A stretch of 45,711 nt of DNA from Blumeriella jaapii (GCA_009599575.1 VWND01000056.1:1-45711), one strand, 5' to 3'; positions 12,440 to 23,365 are shown, counted from the first letter of the stretch. The notes: generated by a model not told the origin, from the sequence alone. Numbers and translations: made by a program.

Positions 12440-14340
12440 AGTCGAAATTAAAAAAGCCAAAAGCGAAACTCGTACAAAACGAGCTTTTATCGATTGCGGC
12501 GCGAAAAAAAATTACGTAATTCAAAAGTTATTAATTAAATATAAATAAAAACCAATTCAAAAACGTATTAACTTATTCACGGTCGAAGAAAAAAAAATAA
12601 TTATTTACGACACGCATACGCAATTTATTCGCGCTATTAATAATTATGAAATAATTAAAAAAATACAAAGCGATTTCGTAATTTGCGATATAAATATTTT
12701 AAAAATTTTATTTATTCTAAAATTCTTTTAGTTGCGAAATATCAACCCCGCTATAAGTTTTCGAATTAAATCGTAGCGATATTTAATCGAACGCTTATAA
12801 TTTAATTTCGTTATAATTAAACGTTTTAAAAAGAAATTCAAAAAAAAACAAACGTTTTGTATCGTTTTAAAAAAAGCTATTGAAAAACAATATTAATTAT
12901 CTTTTAAATACGACGACTACGCCGACGTGTTCGACGATACCGCCGCGGTTATTTTAGCTTTTTATTATTTTATAAACATCGAATAAACTTCGCGGAAAAA
13001 AAAAATTCTTTTTAAAAACCAATTTATTTTTTGTCGAAATTTAAACTTACCGAATTACGCGAATATTTCGATTCGAACTTAAAAAAAAGCTGAATAAAAA
13101 AATCTATTAACTTTGCCGGCGCACCGGTAATATTTATATCGAAAAAAAACGGAAGTTTACGATTATGCGTCGATTATAAAAATTTAAACGCAATTACGAT
13201 TAAAAATCGAATTTTTCTATCTTTTATAAGCGAAATTTTAAATCGTTTGAAAAAAGCTAAAATATTTATTAAGCTAAATTTTATTTGGGCGTACCACCGC
13301 TTTCGAATAAAAAAAAAAAATAAATGGAAAACTGCGTTTCGTATTTGTTATAAATATTTCGAATACTGCGTATTACTTTTCGGCCTTTCGAACGTATTAA
13401 CAACTTTTCAAACGTATATTAATTAAGTTTTAATCGGTTTAATAAATATTACGTATATAATTTACTTCGACGATATTTTAATATTTTTCGAAAATTTCGA
13501 CGATTATACAAACGCGATAAAAAAAGTTTTCGAAAGATTTCGTATTAATAAATTTTACGAAAATTTAAAAAAATATACTTTCGATACAAATACGATTGAG
13601 TTTTTAAGCTTCGTCGTTATTTTTACGGGAATTAAAATAGACCTAAAAAAAGTAAATAATATTCGGAAATAGCCTTTTTTTATTACGTGGCGAAATATTC
13701 AAATGTTTTTGAGTTTTATTAATTTTTACAAACGTTTTATTAAAAACTACGCTAAGCTTTGCCGATTTATTACAAATTTTTTAAAAGAAATGCAATAAAA
13801 AAAAATATCGGGCCTTTTTCGTTTTTTATTCGAAGCGAAGGTCGCTTTTTTATTTTTAAAAAAAAAATTTTGCCGAGCATCGATTCTACGTTATTTCGAT
13901 TTTCGATTGAAAATTTAAATCGAAACAAACGTTTCGAAATTCGTTATAAACGGAATATTATTTTAATTATTCGAAAAAAATACGAAGGCACGTTAATATT
14001 TTATCGCGTATTATTCGAAAAAGCTTTTTTTTATAAAACAAAAATACAAAATCTACGACGCTAAGCTAATAGCTATAATTTACGCTTTTAAATAATAAAG
14101 CTAATATTTACGTAGCGCTTTCGACGTTATTATTATATATATAAATTATTATAATTTAAAATACTTTTTTATGAAAAAACGTTTAAACGGACGCTAAGCG
14201 AAATAGGCCGACGAGCTAGCTAAATACGATTTTGCAATCGAATATAAAACAAAAGTTTTTAATCCGGCGAATAATTTTTTCCGCCGGCCAAATTTAAAAA
14301 AAAATTTAAAAAAAAAATAACAAATAGCTGTTTACGCTAT
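12440..14340 (+). pseudogene. Chromovirus pol: protease, reverse transcriptase and RNase H
   Basis: The protease begins near 12485 with FIDCGAKKNYV, the aspartic-protease active-site loop (DSGA type) with Cys in place of Ser or Thr. RT follows: the LPAGAPV-like start near 13110, then LCVDYKNLNAIT at about 13160, and the catalytic box IYFDDI at 13460-13477 with both Asp intact. FINFYKRFIKNYAKLCRFI lies near 13714-13770. RNase H runs to about 14290 and ends at NPANNFFRR, matching the usual NPADGLSRR. Frames shift several times and carry many TAA/TAG, so no enzyme is made. Domain order is standard Ty3/gypsy. Confidence 0.8.
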
Positions 14341-16075
14341 ATCGTAAGCTAAAACTAGCTTATTTAAGAAATTTTAAAATATTTTTCGTAATAAAAACAC
14401 GTTTAAAATCGGAGTATAAACTATTTCGCGCCGATAAATATTCGAAGCTTTTATTAATAAAATTAAAAAATAAAAAGCAAACGAAAAAAAGCTAAATAAA
14501 AAGCTTTTTCGCCGGATTATTTTTTATTAATATTATTAATTGCAAACAATATATACTACGAAGCGTAGCCGCTATATTGCTATAATCCGAAACGGCTAAT
14601 AACGAGCTAGCAAAACCGATTTACAAAACTATTTTTAAATTGCAAAAATTTAATTTTTTTATATTATAAAAAACGTACGAATCGGCTTCGCAAAATAATC
14701 GAGCCGGATTCGAAAAATATTAGCGTATAAGCCAAAATAAATTACTACGTTACAAAAAACGTGCGTATATTTCGAATAAAAGCGCTATTAAAAACGAAAT
14801 ATTAAAAATTAATTATAACGACCCGACCGCCGGCTATTAAAGCTTTCGGCGAACGCTAAAATTGGTCGAAAGTATTTCTGGCCTGATTTACAAAACGACG
14901 TAAAACGTTACGTTAATACGTATAAAAAATACTAAAAAAGCAAGCTTAAAAAGCATCGATCCTATAGCGAATTAACCTTTTTTTCGACTTTTACGAAACT
15001 TTAAGAAAAAATAATTATGGATTTTATTACGGATTTACTTTTTAATAAAAAACGAAATCGTATTTACGATTCGATATTCGTTATAATAAACCGATATATA
15101 AAACTATCGAAATATATATCGATATAAAAAACGATTTTAATTTTAGATTTAGCTGAAATATTTATATAATACGTTTACAAAAATTTTAGCTGTTTTAAAA
15201 AAATTATTATAAACAAAAAATTAATTTTTATTAATAAATTTTGGTTTTTAATAATATTTTATTTACAAATACGACGTCGATTAAACACCGTTTTTTATTT
15301 TTAAACCGATGGCCAAACGAAACGTTAAAATTAAATTTTAAAATTTTATTTTCGTACGTATTACGATTATCGATAAAACGATTAGGTTACAAAGTTTGTT
15401 TTAGCCGAATTTATGTATAATAATTCGATATACGTTTTTACGAGTTTTATTTTTTTTCGTATATTATACGGCTTTTATTTAAAATTTAGCAGCAACGTCG
15501 AAAACGACGTTGTAAAAAAAAAAAATACCGTCAGCGAAAAAACGAATTAAAATATTACAAAAAAAAAAAAAAAATACTTAATAAAAAGCTAAAAAAAACT
15601 AACGCGAATTATAAAAGATTTTACGACGCTAAATATAAAAAAACTAAATTTTAAATAAGCGATAAAATATTATTATCGATTAAAAACTTTCGATAACTGC
15701 GATTTTTTCGAAAGTTTTTAAATAAATATTTAAAGCTTTTTAAAATCAAACGAATTATATACAAGCACGGCCAAGCTTACTAATTCGAGCTTTTTTTTTA
15801 ATATCGTATTTACGATATTTTCTACGTTTTTTTATTAAAATCTTAGCAGAATCGGAACGATACCGAGCCGAAAAATAATATAATAAAATTTTAAAAACCA
15901 AAAAAATACTAAATCAAATTAATACAAATTTATAAAAATACAAAAAAAGACCGATATTATTTAATGCGATAAAAAAGCTATTTATTAAGCGAAAACTTCT
16001 GAAAGCCAAAAAACTATTTTACGAACGCAAAAAAAATTATAAAAAAATATTTAAAAAATACGATAAATAATAGCA
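14341..16075 (+). pseudogene. Chromovirus pol: integrase with C-terminal chromodomain
   Basis: The integrase core starts near 15013 with IIMDFITDL, retaining the first catalytic Asp (15020-15022). Downstream are segments matching the usual NRVYD, FVIINRYIKLSKYI and RFYDAKY motifs, a YRIYDIFYVFLLK stretch (about 15800-15840) equal to the conserved YRIHxVFHVSLL, and then a chromodomain at about 15945-16060 reading YYLMR-KSYLLSENF-KP with RIP stops in place of Trp or Gln. The chromodomain pattern YLVKWKGY...SWEP is the basis for the chromovirus call. Many TAA/TAG and some indels. Confidence 0.78.
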
Positions 16076-16360
16076 ACAAAGCAGTAATAAATGCGCGCCG
16101 TAAAAGCAAAAAAAAAAAAAACAAAAACATTTAAAAAACCTTAAAACCGCCGTTAAATTAATTTATTTTTATCGTTATTTTTTTTTTTTTTTTTATCGCT
16201 ATTTTTTTTAAATGTAAAAGCAACGGCAAATTAAAAAAAATTAATATTAAACGAATTCGCAAAATATTCGATTTATTTTAATTAAAACTTTTATAATAGC
16301 CGTAATCGAATTTTAAATTGTAATTACGATATTTTCGTAAAAATCCAAAATTTAATTTAA

Positions 16361-17122
16361 TTAATTAAAATAAATCCGAGCGACGTTTTCGAAACGTCGA
16401 AAAATACGTTTTATATTAACGTCGTTAAATAAAAAAACCGGCGCAATTAAAACTTTTAAAATAGCAGCAGTTGCTAAATCGGCAGAAACAAACGCAGCAG
16501 CAGCAGCGGCAGCTCGAACCGCGGCGCGATTCGTACGATTTTCGATTATTATAAAAGCCGAAGCGTTATTTTTTTTTAAACGATTTATATAAGCGTCGTA
16601 AATAATAAAATCGATAAAAATTTTAGCAAAAGCTTTAGCTTCGGTAATAAAAAAAAAAAAAGCGGCAATAGCGGTAGCAATATCGAAACGATTTATAAAA
16701 TCGTTAAAGCTCGCGAAAAAGATTTGCGCCTCGATAGCGCGTATAGTAAAAACCTGTAATTTATTAAAAGCGAATTCGAATAAAAGTTTAGAAAATTTAC
16801 AGAAAAACATTAAATATGCGAAGTTTTACAACGGTTGTATTTTACGCTAAAAAGCTCGAAAACGCAAAAAAGCAAAAAGGCCGTTATAATACTTTCGCGT
16901 AAAATCAGGCGGACGCACCGAAAGCAGATAGAAATTAAAAGTATTTTGAAAATTCGCGGCGAACGCGGCGAAAAGCAATTAATTAAAAAAAAAAAAAGCT
17001 ACGAAAAAAAAAAAAAAAAAAAGAAAAAAAAGAAATTAAGCAGAAAAATAGCGGCTATTTTAAAAAAAAAGGCTTTTTTAACGAAAATACGAACGTTATC
17101 GAAAACAAAAAAAACAAAATAG
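16361..17122. other. Extra open region between chromovirus pol and 3' LTR, coding strand uncertain
   Basis: Two frames in exact antiphase are unusually readable here. On the minus strand, 16810 to 16361 is open for 149 codons without a stop, with an Ala run (near 16490-16515). On the plus strand, the complementary phase from about 16430 reads with only TAA/TAG stops, becomes fully open at 16835-17122 and encodes a basic Lys-rich protein. The minus frame is longer than chance suggests in such AT-rich sequence. The plus frame fits element polarity. I recognise neither. It could be a third element ORF, an antisense ORF, or an accident of RIP base composition. Confidence 0.4.
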
Positions 17123-17291
17123 CAAAACAGCTATAATTTACGATTAAAAGCGGAAAAAACAATTATAATTTACGATCGAAAGCGAAAAAAACCGCACGTT
17201 ATTTCGAAAGCGTAACGCACGTTATATACGAAAATATACGTATAAAAAAATCAATCGTTTTTAAAAATCAAAAGCTTAAAAAAAAAAGTAA

Positions 17292-17704
17292 TATCAAAAA
17301 CCAATATTACGTATATAAATTAAATAATTCGCTAAAACCCTTTGTTTTTTATTAACTTTTAAATAGCACTTTCTGCGGATAGGCCGTAAAAGCCGGATAA
17401 TATTATAAAAGCTGAAAATAATATTTAAATAAAATATTTTATAAAAATAATTGCTAAAAAATCAATTATTAAAATTATATTAAAAAAGATAAAAAAAGAT
17501 CGGAATAAAAGCTAAAAAAGCATATTAAATAAAGTTCGCCTGGTTTCCTGAAAAATACTTTTCTCGAAGGCTCCACCCCTCCTTTTGTATTTATACACGC
17601 CTTTTACTAAAAATATAAAAAGTAGAAATCAGTCTGACTATTAACCCAATCTTATCTGAGCTTTATTATCTAAACTAGTGTTTCCCTGCCTTTCAATTCT
17701 TACA
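17292..17704 (+). repeat. 3' LTR of the chromovirus
   Basis: 413 bp, the same length as the 5' LTR. It begins tatcaaaaacc (RIP form of tgtcaggaacc) and ends ttcttaca. The inner half is strongly A/T-converted, while the outer 170 or so bases are nearly unmutated (for example ctgactattaacccaatctt). An A-rich tract just before it (about 17276-17288) is probably the polypurine tract after mutation. Confidence 0.85.
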
Positions 17705-17709
17705 TTTTG

Positions 17710-18354
17710 CGCTTATAAAAAATGCTAATATTAATATAAAAAAATAGAATATATAAGTCGGATTTGTTTAATACGAAAACGAAGTTTTCGAAACTTTTAT
17801 TCCCGAATTAATAGCCAAAAATGTTAATATTAATTAATTTTATTCGCGGTGCTATTTCGATTAACGACGTAAATGCTTTTAGCCGAGTATTTTTCAGATT
17901 TTATTATAGCCCAACGTTTGTTCTAAACCAAAGCCGGCTATTCGTTTTTCGATAAAACGTCGATTAGAAAAATTTTATCGCCGGCGACGGTAATTTAATT
18001 TTGAAAAAATCGGTTTCAGTTTTAAAAAAAAACTTTTATTTGGCCGTTTTCGATATATTTGAAACTGACGAAACTTTCCAGGATTCAAAGCATTTCAAAA
18101 ATAATAAAATGGAAGCATTTTTTTATTATTAAAAAGTTTTTATAAATAATAATACTTTTAACGTCGATTTTAATATTTCGTATAATTTTATTAAATTTAA
18201 TCGTGTTTTTATTAACGATAATATAAATTATTCGTTTATCGATAATAATCGGAATATTATTAATTTCGGCTATTTTTTGGTTTATGCAATTAACTTCGGC
18301 TTTATTATCGAATAAAGCGAGGGCGGTCGTATTTTTTTTAAATATAATTTTCAT
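17710..18354 (-). pseudogene. Element B protease and protease-RT linker
   Basis: An 89-codon open frame on the minus strand (18354 to 18085) reads ALALFDNKAEVNCINQKIAE, matching the aspartic protease loop of fungal gypsy elements (LLDNGAEVN), with Gly changed to Lys. Ile/Asn-rich strands of a retropepsin fold follow. Below it, to 17710, the frame is broken but carries another APRI-encoding motif (17839-17852). The protease would cleave Gag-Pol. It sits upstream of the RT at 10348 once the chromovirus is removed, which confirms that both parts belong to element B. Confidence 0.68.
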
Positions 18355-20712
18355 TTTTGGCGCTTTTATAGCCGTATAAAAGCAGTTTCGTCGTTTTGAC
18401 TTTTAGGTTTTTATAGCGAAGATTAAAAGGCTGATTTTTTCCGAAGATTCTTTTTTATCGGCTAAATTAATTACGATATTATAAATTTTTTCCTGGTTTT
18501 TTTTCAATTTAAAATCGTTTTTTTTTTCGAATAATTTCAACTTTTTCGTTTTTTTTTAATATAAAAATTTGTTTATTAATAACTTTATCGAATTTTCTTT
18601 TTGTATTAAATAAATCGCTGAATTTTAATTTAATTTTTTATTTTATAATTTTTTTAATAGCTTCGTCGATAGCTTCGGGGCTAATATATTTGTCGATTTA
18701 TTTTTCGCTTCGCATTAATAATAGGCGCTTAAAAGCTGGTACTTTCTAAATAATTTAAACCGAAATATCGGTGTCGATATTTTTTATATCGTCGTTAATT
18801 TTTTTTATTATAAGCGTTTTTTTAATAATTTTATCGGATTTTTTTCGAATTTTAAAATCTTTTTCTTTTTCGATTCTAACGTTTTTTTTTATTTTAGTTA
18901 GTTTGGCGAATAAAACAAAAGCATTTTGCTTTTTTATAATTCGCTGGCTTAATTATATAGCTATAATATTTACAAATACGATAATTGCATTAGCAATATA
19001 TATATTTGTTTTTTATTTATATATTTGAATTTTATTTACGCTTGGAATAAAAGTTTTTTTTTTGATTAATACGTTTTTTGAAATATTTTCTTTTTTATTA
19101 ATAAAAATCGTTTTTATATTTTTTTTGTTTTTCAAACAGTCGTTTTATTTCGTATTTTTTATTTTTAAGCGAATAGTGTTTAACTAGTTTTGATTTTCAG
19201 CTTTGTTAAAAGGATTTATTTCTGCTTTCGTCGGTCCGAAGCAAATCGCTCCGTATTTATTAATATAACAGATATTATTGTTTATATAAAAATTAAATAC
19301 TTTGCATTTTAAGCGAATATAAGGTTTTTCGCAGTGAATTTCTTTGTTATTATAAAATTCATATTTAAAGTTACGAGGTCTGTTTTAATAATTACTTTTA
19401 TTATTTTAATAGCCGCGATTTTAGTTTCCGCGTTGGTTTTTTTTTTTTTTTTAATAATTATTATTATAATTATCATTTCGCTAATTCTGATCGCTAATAC
19501 GGAAAGGTTGCTATTGGGAAGCTATTATTTTTACGATAGCTTAGCGAAATTAATCGCTTCGCGCATTTTGAAAAAAGTAGTTATTATAAAAACCGTTTTG
19601 ATCGTTTTTATTATCCGAATTAATATAAGAAAGTTTCTTTTGCTATTGCATAAGATTTTCGATTTTGCTTTAAAGTTTTTAAATTTTAATATCGGTAAAT
19701 TTTAATACGAAAGTTTCGATATTTTTATTAAGCTTTTCTAAATCAGTAAGTTTTGCAGAACGATTAAATAATATAATAATTAATTGTTTTTTAGCGATTT
19801 CGGTAATTTTTAATAGCTGGGCATATTTTTGTACTAGAGCTTTTACGTTTTTTTTGTAAATAAAAAAGAAAGATTTCTTTTGATTTATGGCTTCGATAGT
19901 ACGTTCGCTTTGGTTTTATTTAAAAACGAATTCCATAAATTTAAAATACTAATCGAAAGTTTCAGAGTTTTGTTTATTAATTTTAAAATGCTTAATAGTT
20001 TTGTTGCGAATGCTAATTGAAAAGCTAAGTAAAAACAATTTTTTTTACTTAATTTCGCTTAAAACCTTTTTGTTAACAAAAACGTCAAAAACTTTCGTAT
20101 AAATACGACAATAAACTTTAAGTTTTTTAGCTTAGCGGATTATTATAATAAATTGTTTAAAAAAAGCGATAGTATCGCGAATTTGCTAGCGATCGTGGTT
20201 TCGAAATTCCGATTTTAAAATTTTAATTAGCTTGCGCCAGTTTCGAGCTTTAATAGCCTTTTATTTATTTATCGATTTAATAATATTTTTAATAATTAGG
20301 TTATAATAGCGAAAAAGTTTGTCGAATATTTCAGTTTTAAAAATTCCGAAATCTTCGCAAGTTTTTTTATATTTTTCGATAAAATCGGTAACGTTGGCGC
20401 CATTAAATAAAAATGCATTAAAAGAGCTAGGAAAAGGCATACGGCCTCGTATAAAAAAACGAAAAGCGTCGTTATTTATAATATTAATAAAAAAGTTGGT
20501 AAAGTTTGAATTAAACGAATAAATGTTTTCTGGAATTGCAAATTAAAAATCTTTAGTATAAAAAAAATCGTTTTTAATAAGGGAGCTATTAAAAAAGTTT
20601 TTGTGTTTTCTGAAGAAATTAAATAAAATAAAATTGCGTCCAGACATTTGGATAATATATTAAAAAATTTGTTTTTTAGTAAATTAATTGAATTAATATA
20701 ATATTGCTGCAT
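18355..20712 (-). pseudogene. Element B gag, RIP-degraded
   Basis: Minus-strand frames read as a fungal gypsy capsid protein: an NGANVTDFIEKYKKTCEDFG segment (near 20330-20390), then helices like FDKLFRYYNLIIKNIIKSIN and a VYCRIYTKVFDVFVNKKVLS stretch (about 20045-20115). The pattern resembles FNGxNVTxFLxRYxxLCxD of related gag proteins. A Cys-containing stretch (KVFNFYINNNICYINKYGAI, about 19245-19310) may be a decayed zinc-binding region. The first clear frame starts at 20712. A plus-strand open frame at 19334-19705 is a Phe/Ile-rich shadow. Confidence 0.6.
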
Positions 20713-21222
20713 AATCTACGATTTCGATATTTCGTGGCTTAGGCTAATATACGTACAGCCATTTTTTTATTATTTCTAATAAAAAGCCGCAAATTGTAAT
20801 TGCTATAATTATAAAGCGTAAGATTAAAAGGTTGAATTTTCGCTAGGCGTTTAATTAAAAAAAATTTAATTTAAAAAGGCCGAGCGCAGCGATCGAAACG
20901 TGCGAACCAATATTCGATTTATTATTTTTAAATAAAAAAACGATTTTCGAGCTTTAAATTTCGCACGGTTCAGAATTGCCTAACCGTAATTTCAGACGTT
21001 TCTGAAATATATTACATTTTTATAATTTAATAACCGTGCGCAAAATAAAAGAAGTTATTAAGGGTTTTTTATATAATATAACTGCGAATAATATTATATG
21101 AAAAGTTTTTAAGCCGTAATAACGAAATATCGAAATCGATTTTAACTGCGAATTTAAAAAATATATCGGCGAATATATAAAAACGAAACACCGAAGTTTA
21201 AATTCTTGCGTAAGTTATCAAA
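20713..21222 (-). other. 5' leader of element B between LTR and gag
   Basis: About 510 bases without a coding frame. It lies between the LTR inner edge and gag, where the primer binding site and packaging signal belong. No clear tRNA complement beginning TGG is visible next to the LTR, perhaps because of mutation. Part of it (20900-21060) holds less mutated words and a repeated aaccgt. Confidence 0.5.
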
Positions 21223-21489
21223 TATAAAAGTAAATAGGAAAACCAGACTAATACGGCCATATATCGATGGGTAAAATAATTTAGGGAATCTTTAAAAAAA
21301 ACTGAAGAAAGGAAAAGAAAAATAAGTAAAAGTATGAATTGAATTGCGTGCTTGTAGTACTATCTAAGGAGGTGTTTTGCTCTTATACCTGTTGAAAATA
21401 GTCAGTGGCAGGGGGTTTCGGAAGGGTCCATATCTCGACCATAGCTAAAACTACCAACTTCTATTAATACAGGGTATCACCGTTTTATA
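21223..21489 (-). repeat. Family-1 LTR, 5' LTR of element B (L2)
   Basis: 267-bp minus-strand copy of the LTR at 7115-7380. The outer two thirds (towards 21489) are nearly free of RIP, keeping the words tcagtggcagggggtttcgg and ctcgaccatagc, while the inner end (21223-21300) is A/T-converted. The outer edge joins gag-only element C1 with no spacer. Confidence 0.82.
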
Positions 21490-21925
21490 TTATTAATATT
21501 AGTTTATTGATTTATTGGCTCATTAATTATTAATTATTGGTTATTAGTTATTGCCCTTTTATCGACTACAACTCTCGCCATTTTATCGTCTCCGGTGTAT
21601 CCGACCTTTCGCACCATTCTTTCACCTTCCGAAATTTATTATTTCAGGCGCTTCCGATCAATTGCGCCACCTATCTACTTTTATACTACGATTATTGCAC
21701 CTTCTCGTACGCTACCGCCATACTAGCGTGCACTGTTTTATAATACTTCAATACGACTATTCCCATCGATAATTTGATGCTTCCGACCCAAAAGCACCCT
21801 CACAGCTTTTACAGCGCCAACCTCCCTTTTGTTTTTTTCGATTATTTATTCGTTTTTAAACTAGTTATATCATAGCTATATTTACATTATTTCCTGAAAG
21901 CTCTGCCAGTTTTATTCAACTACAA

Positions 21926-23035
21926 ATGCAGCAACGCATTTTAGAACTCGAGCAGCAGCTTAAAAACTTCGATATACGAATCGACGATCTGACCGAAAAT
22001 CGTCGGCCCAAACCGTATTTACCCGATTTTATTAAATTTAATAAAGCCAAATAAGATATATAATACTTTTTAATTAAAGCCAAATTACGAATCGACGGCC
22101 AGTTAATCGGCAACGCTACCGCTCAGTTTTATTACGTTTTTGCAAATCTCGAAAACAATTGCTAATCGCTAATTCTACTTCTGCTTTTTTCGGCCGAATC
22201 ATATCAATTTTAGAATTATTATATTTTACTCGAAGAACTGCGCCGAGTATACGATAACCCGAATAAAATTCAAAAGACAAAAGACCGACTATTAGCGTGC
22301 AAATAAAATTTTAGTTTTTTGCAAATTTATATTGCAACCTTTCAGCGTTTATTATACGAAAGTCGTATTAATTAAAATAACGTGGCCAAAATCGTCGCAT
22401 TTCGAAACGGTTTAGCCGATCCGGTGAAAAAGCTACTCCGGGGCCATATAGATTTTTCTACTATTTAAATCGCATACGTTGTATTTTTACAACGTTTAGT
22501 TAATTCGGATTCTCGATCAGCCAATTTCGGCTTTTTTAATTTCGGCCCTTTTTTTTTTTTTTCGGGCCAATCCGGCCCCAGCACTCCTCGGAACGTATCT
22601 CGCAATTCCTTTTTTAAAATGGTCGGTATACGTACGAATACGCCGATCCGCCGGCTGATATACGACGCTGGCGACCCTATAAATATTACGCAAATCGAAA
22701 AACGAAAAAAGCTCGAACGCATTAATAAATTAAATGCAATCGAAATTTCAAATGTAATTAATAAAAACGAAACTTTAACTTTAAATCAGAAATACCCAGT
22801 TTTACCTAAGGCTTTTTATTTATTAATAGCTTAAAAAAAAGATTGGCGTCGCACAAGCTATTGCATTAAATGCGGCGGTATAAATCACTGAATTACGGAT
22901 TGCAAATTCAAACCCGTTATACTTCGCGACGTTTTAAAACGAAAGCAAATAGCTGCAATCGGTTTGTACAGCGACGAAAATAAAACTAAAATCGAAGTTG
23001 CGCTGATTAAAAAGTTTTCGGACGGTTCGGAATAG
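21926..23035 (+). pseudogene. Gag of gag-only element C1
   Basis: One 370-codon frame without indels, starting at ATG with MQQRILELEQQLKNF and ending at TAG. Internal stops are RIP-type (TAA, TAG, one TGA for Trp). The middle keeps segments typical of fungal gypsy gag (LRRVYDNPNKIQKTKDRLLA, IYIATFQRLLYES, VAKIVAFRNGLADPVKKLLR). The C-terminus has a zinc knuckle CIKCGGINH-ITDC (C-x2-C-x4-H-x4-C) with Trp after His turned into TGA. Gag would form the particle and bind element RNA. The second copy at 32810-33922 lacks one base near the start and so is frameshifted. Confidence 0.78.
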
Positions 23036-23193
23036 GATTTTTAATAATAATTTTCTTTCATTTTCATATTTTTTTATTTTTTTAATTGCAATTGCAATCG
23101 TTCGTTCGTTTATTTTATTTCGGTGTGCCGAACCTTCGGTATGATTTTTTATACAATCAGCTGAAGGCCAGCTTTTTTCGGAGGGGGGGGTAG
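23036..23193 (+). promoter_or_regulatory. C1 3' untranslated stretch with polypurine tract
   Basis: Contains a run ggaggggggg at 23180-23190, three bases before the LTR, the usual position of the plus-strand primer. The same tract precedes the 3' LTR of C2 (34059-34069). Its closeness to the gag stop shows that no pol genes are present. Confidence 0.7.
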
Positions 23194-23365
23194 TATAACG
23201 GCCCGGCCTTTCGGCTGTTCGGCTTTCGGCAATTCAGCCTTCCGTTACATTTCTGGCGTAGCGCCAAGGCCAGAGGGTTCTACAGTGTATATAATTCGCC
23301 CTGGGAGCTTCCTTCCTTTCAGATCTCTGTCTGTATCTTAAGGGAAATATATAAGGTTCGTCATA
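23194..23365 (+). repeat. 3' LTR of gag-only element C1
   Basis: 172-bp LTR starting tataacggcccgg (tgtaacgg in C2) and ending cgtcata. It has GC-rich imperfect repeats around ggctgttcggctttcgg. Nearly identical to the two C2 LTRs at 32137-32308 and 34073-34244. Confidence 0.82.

Larger units (their letters stand above)
10349..17704 (+). mobile_element. Full-length Ty3/gypsy chromovirus inserted in element B
   Basis: 7356-bp element with two LTRs of 413 bp each (10349-10761 and 17292-17704). The 5' LTR begins tgtcaggaacc and the 3' LTR ends cttaca. Flanking target duplications are ctttg (10344-10348) and ttttg (17705-17709), one C to T apart. Between them, on the plus strand, lie gag with a zinc knuckle, protease, RT, RNase H, integrase and a C-terminal chromodomain, all broken by RIP-type stops, then an extra reading region. 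Chromodomains of this clade direct integration to heterochromatin, which fits its place in a dead element. Confidence 0.85.
7381..21489 (-). mobile_element. Element B: Ty3/gypsy retrotransposon of the same family as A, minus strand, interrupted
   Basis: Read on the minus strand: 5' LTR (21489 to 21223), leader (21222 to 20713), gag (20712 to about 18360), protease (18354 to 18085), then a break by a chromodomain element (10349-17704), then RT, RNase H and integrase (10348 to 7381). It is cut at the integrase C-terminus where element A begins. Its remaining 3' part is predicted left of the window. Taking A and B together, the complete family would be about 11 kb. The bases next to the 5' LTR (21490-21494, ttatt) join directly to the gag-only element C1, so B probably landed in C1. 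Confidence 0.75.
21490..23365 (+). mobile_element. Gag-only LTR retrotransposon C1, 5' end cut by element B
   Basis: Plus-strand copy of the element that is complete at 32137-34244. Present are the leader (21490-21925), one gag frame (21926-23035), a short 3' untranslated stretch, a polypurine tract (23180-23190) and the 3' LTR (23194-23365). No protease, RT or integrase lies between gag and LTR. The 5' LTR is missing where element B begins; I infer it lies left of the window. RIP is moderate. Confidence 0.78.

Noticed and set aside
18771..19705. Plus-strand hydrophobic open frames resembling membrane proteins
   Set aside because: They are antisense to element B gag. T-rich DNA always reads as Phe, Ile and Leu, so predicted membrane segments are not meaningful.
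21537..21772. Two overlapping plus-strand open frames in the C1 leader
   Set aside because: The equivalent stretch in C2 is not conserved as protein; this is untranslated leader.
22465..22722. Minus-strand frame in C1, with a counterpart at 33400-33651 in C2
   Set aside because: It is antisense to gag in both copies and is kept open because both copies share the same DNA; gag is supported by the zinc knuckle on the plus strand.
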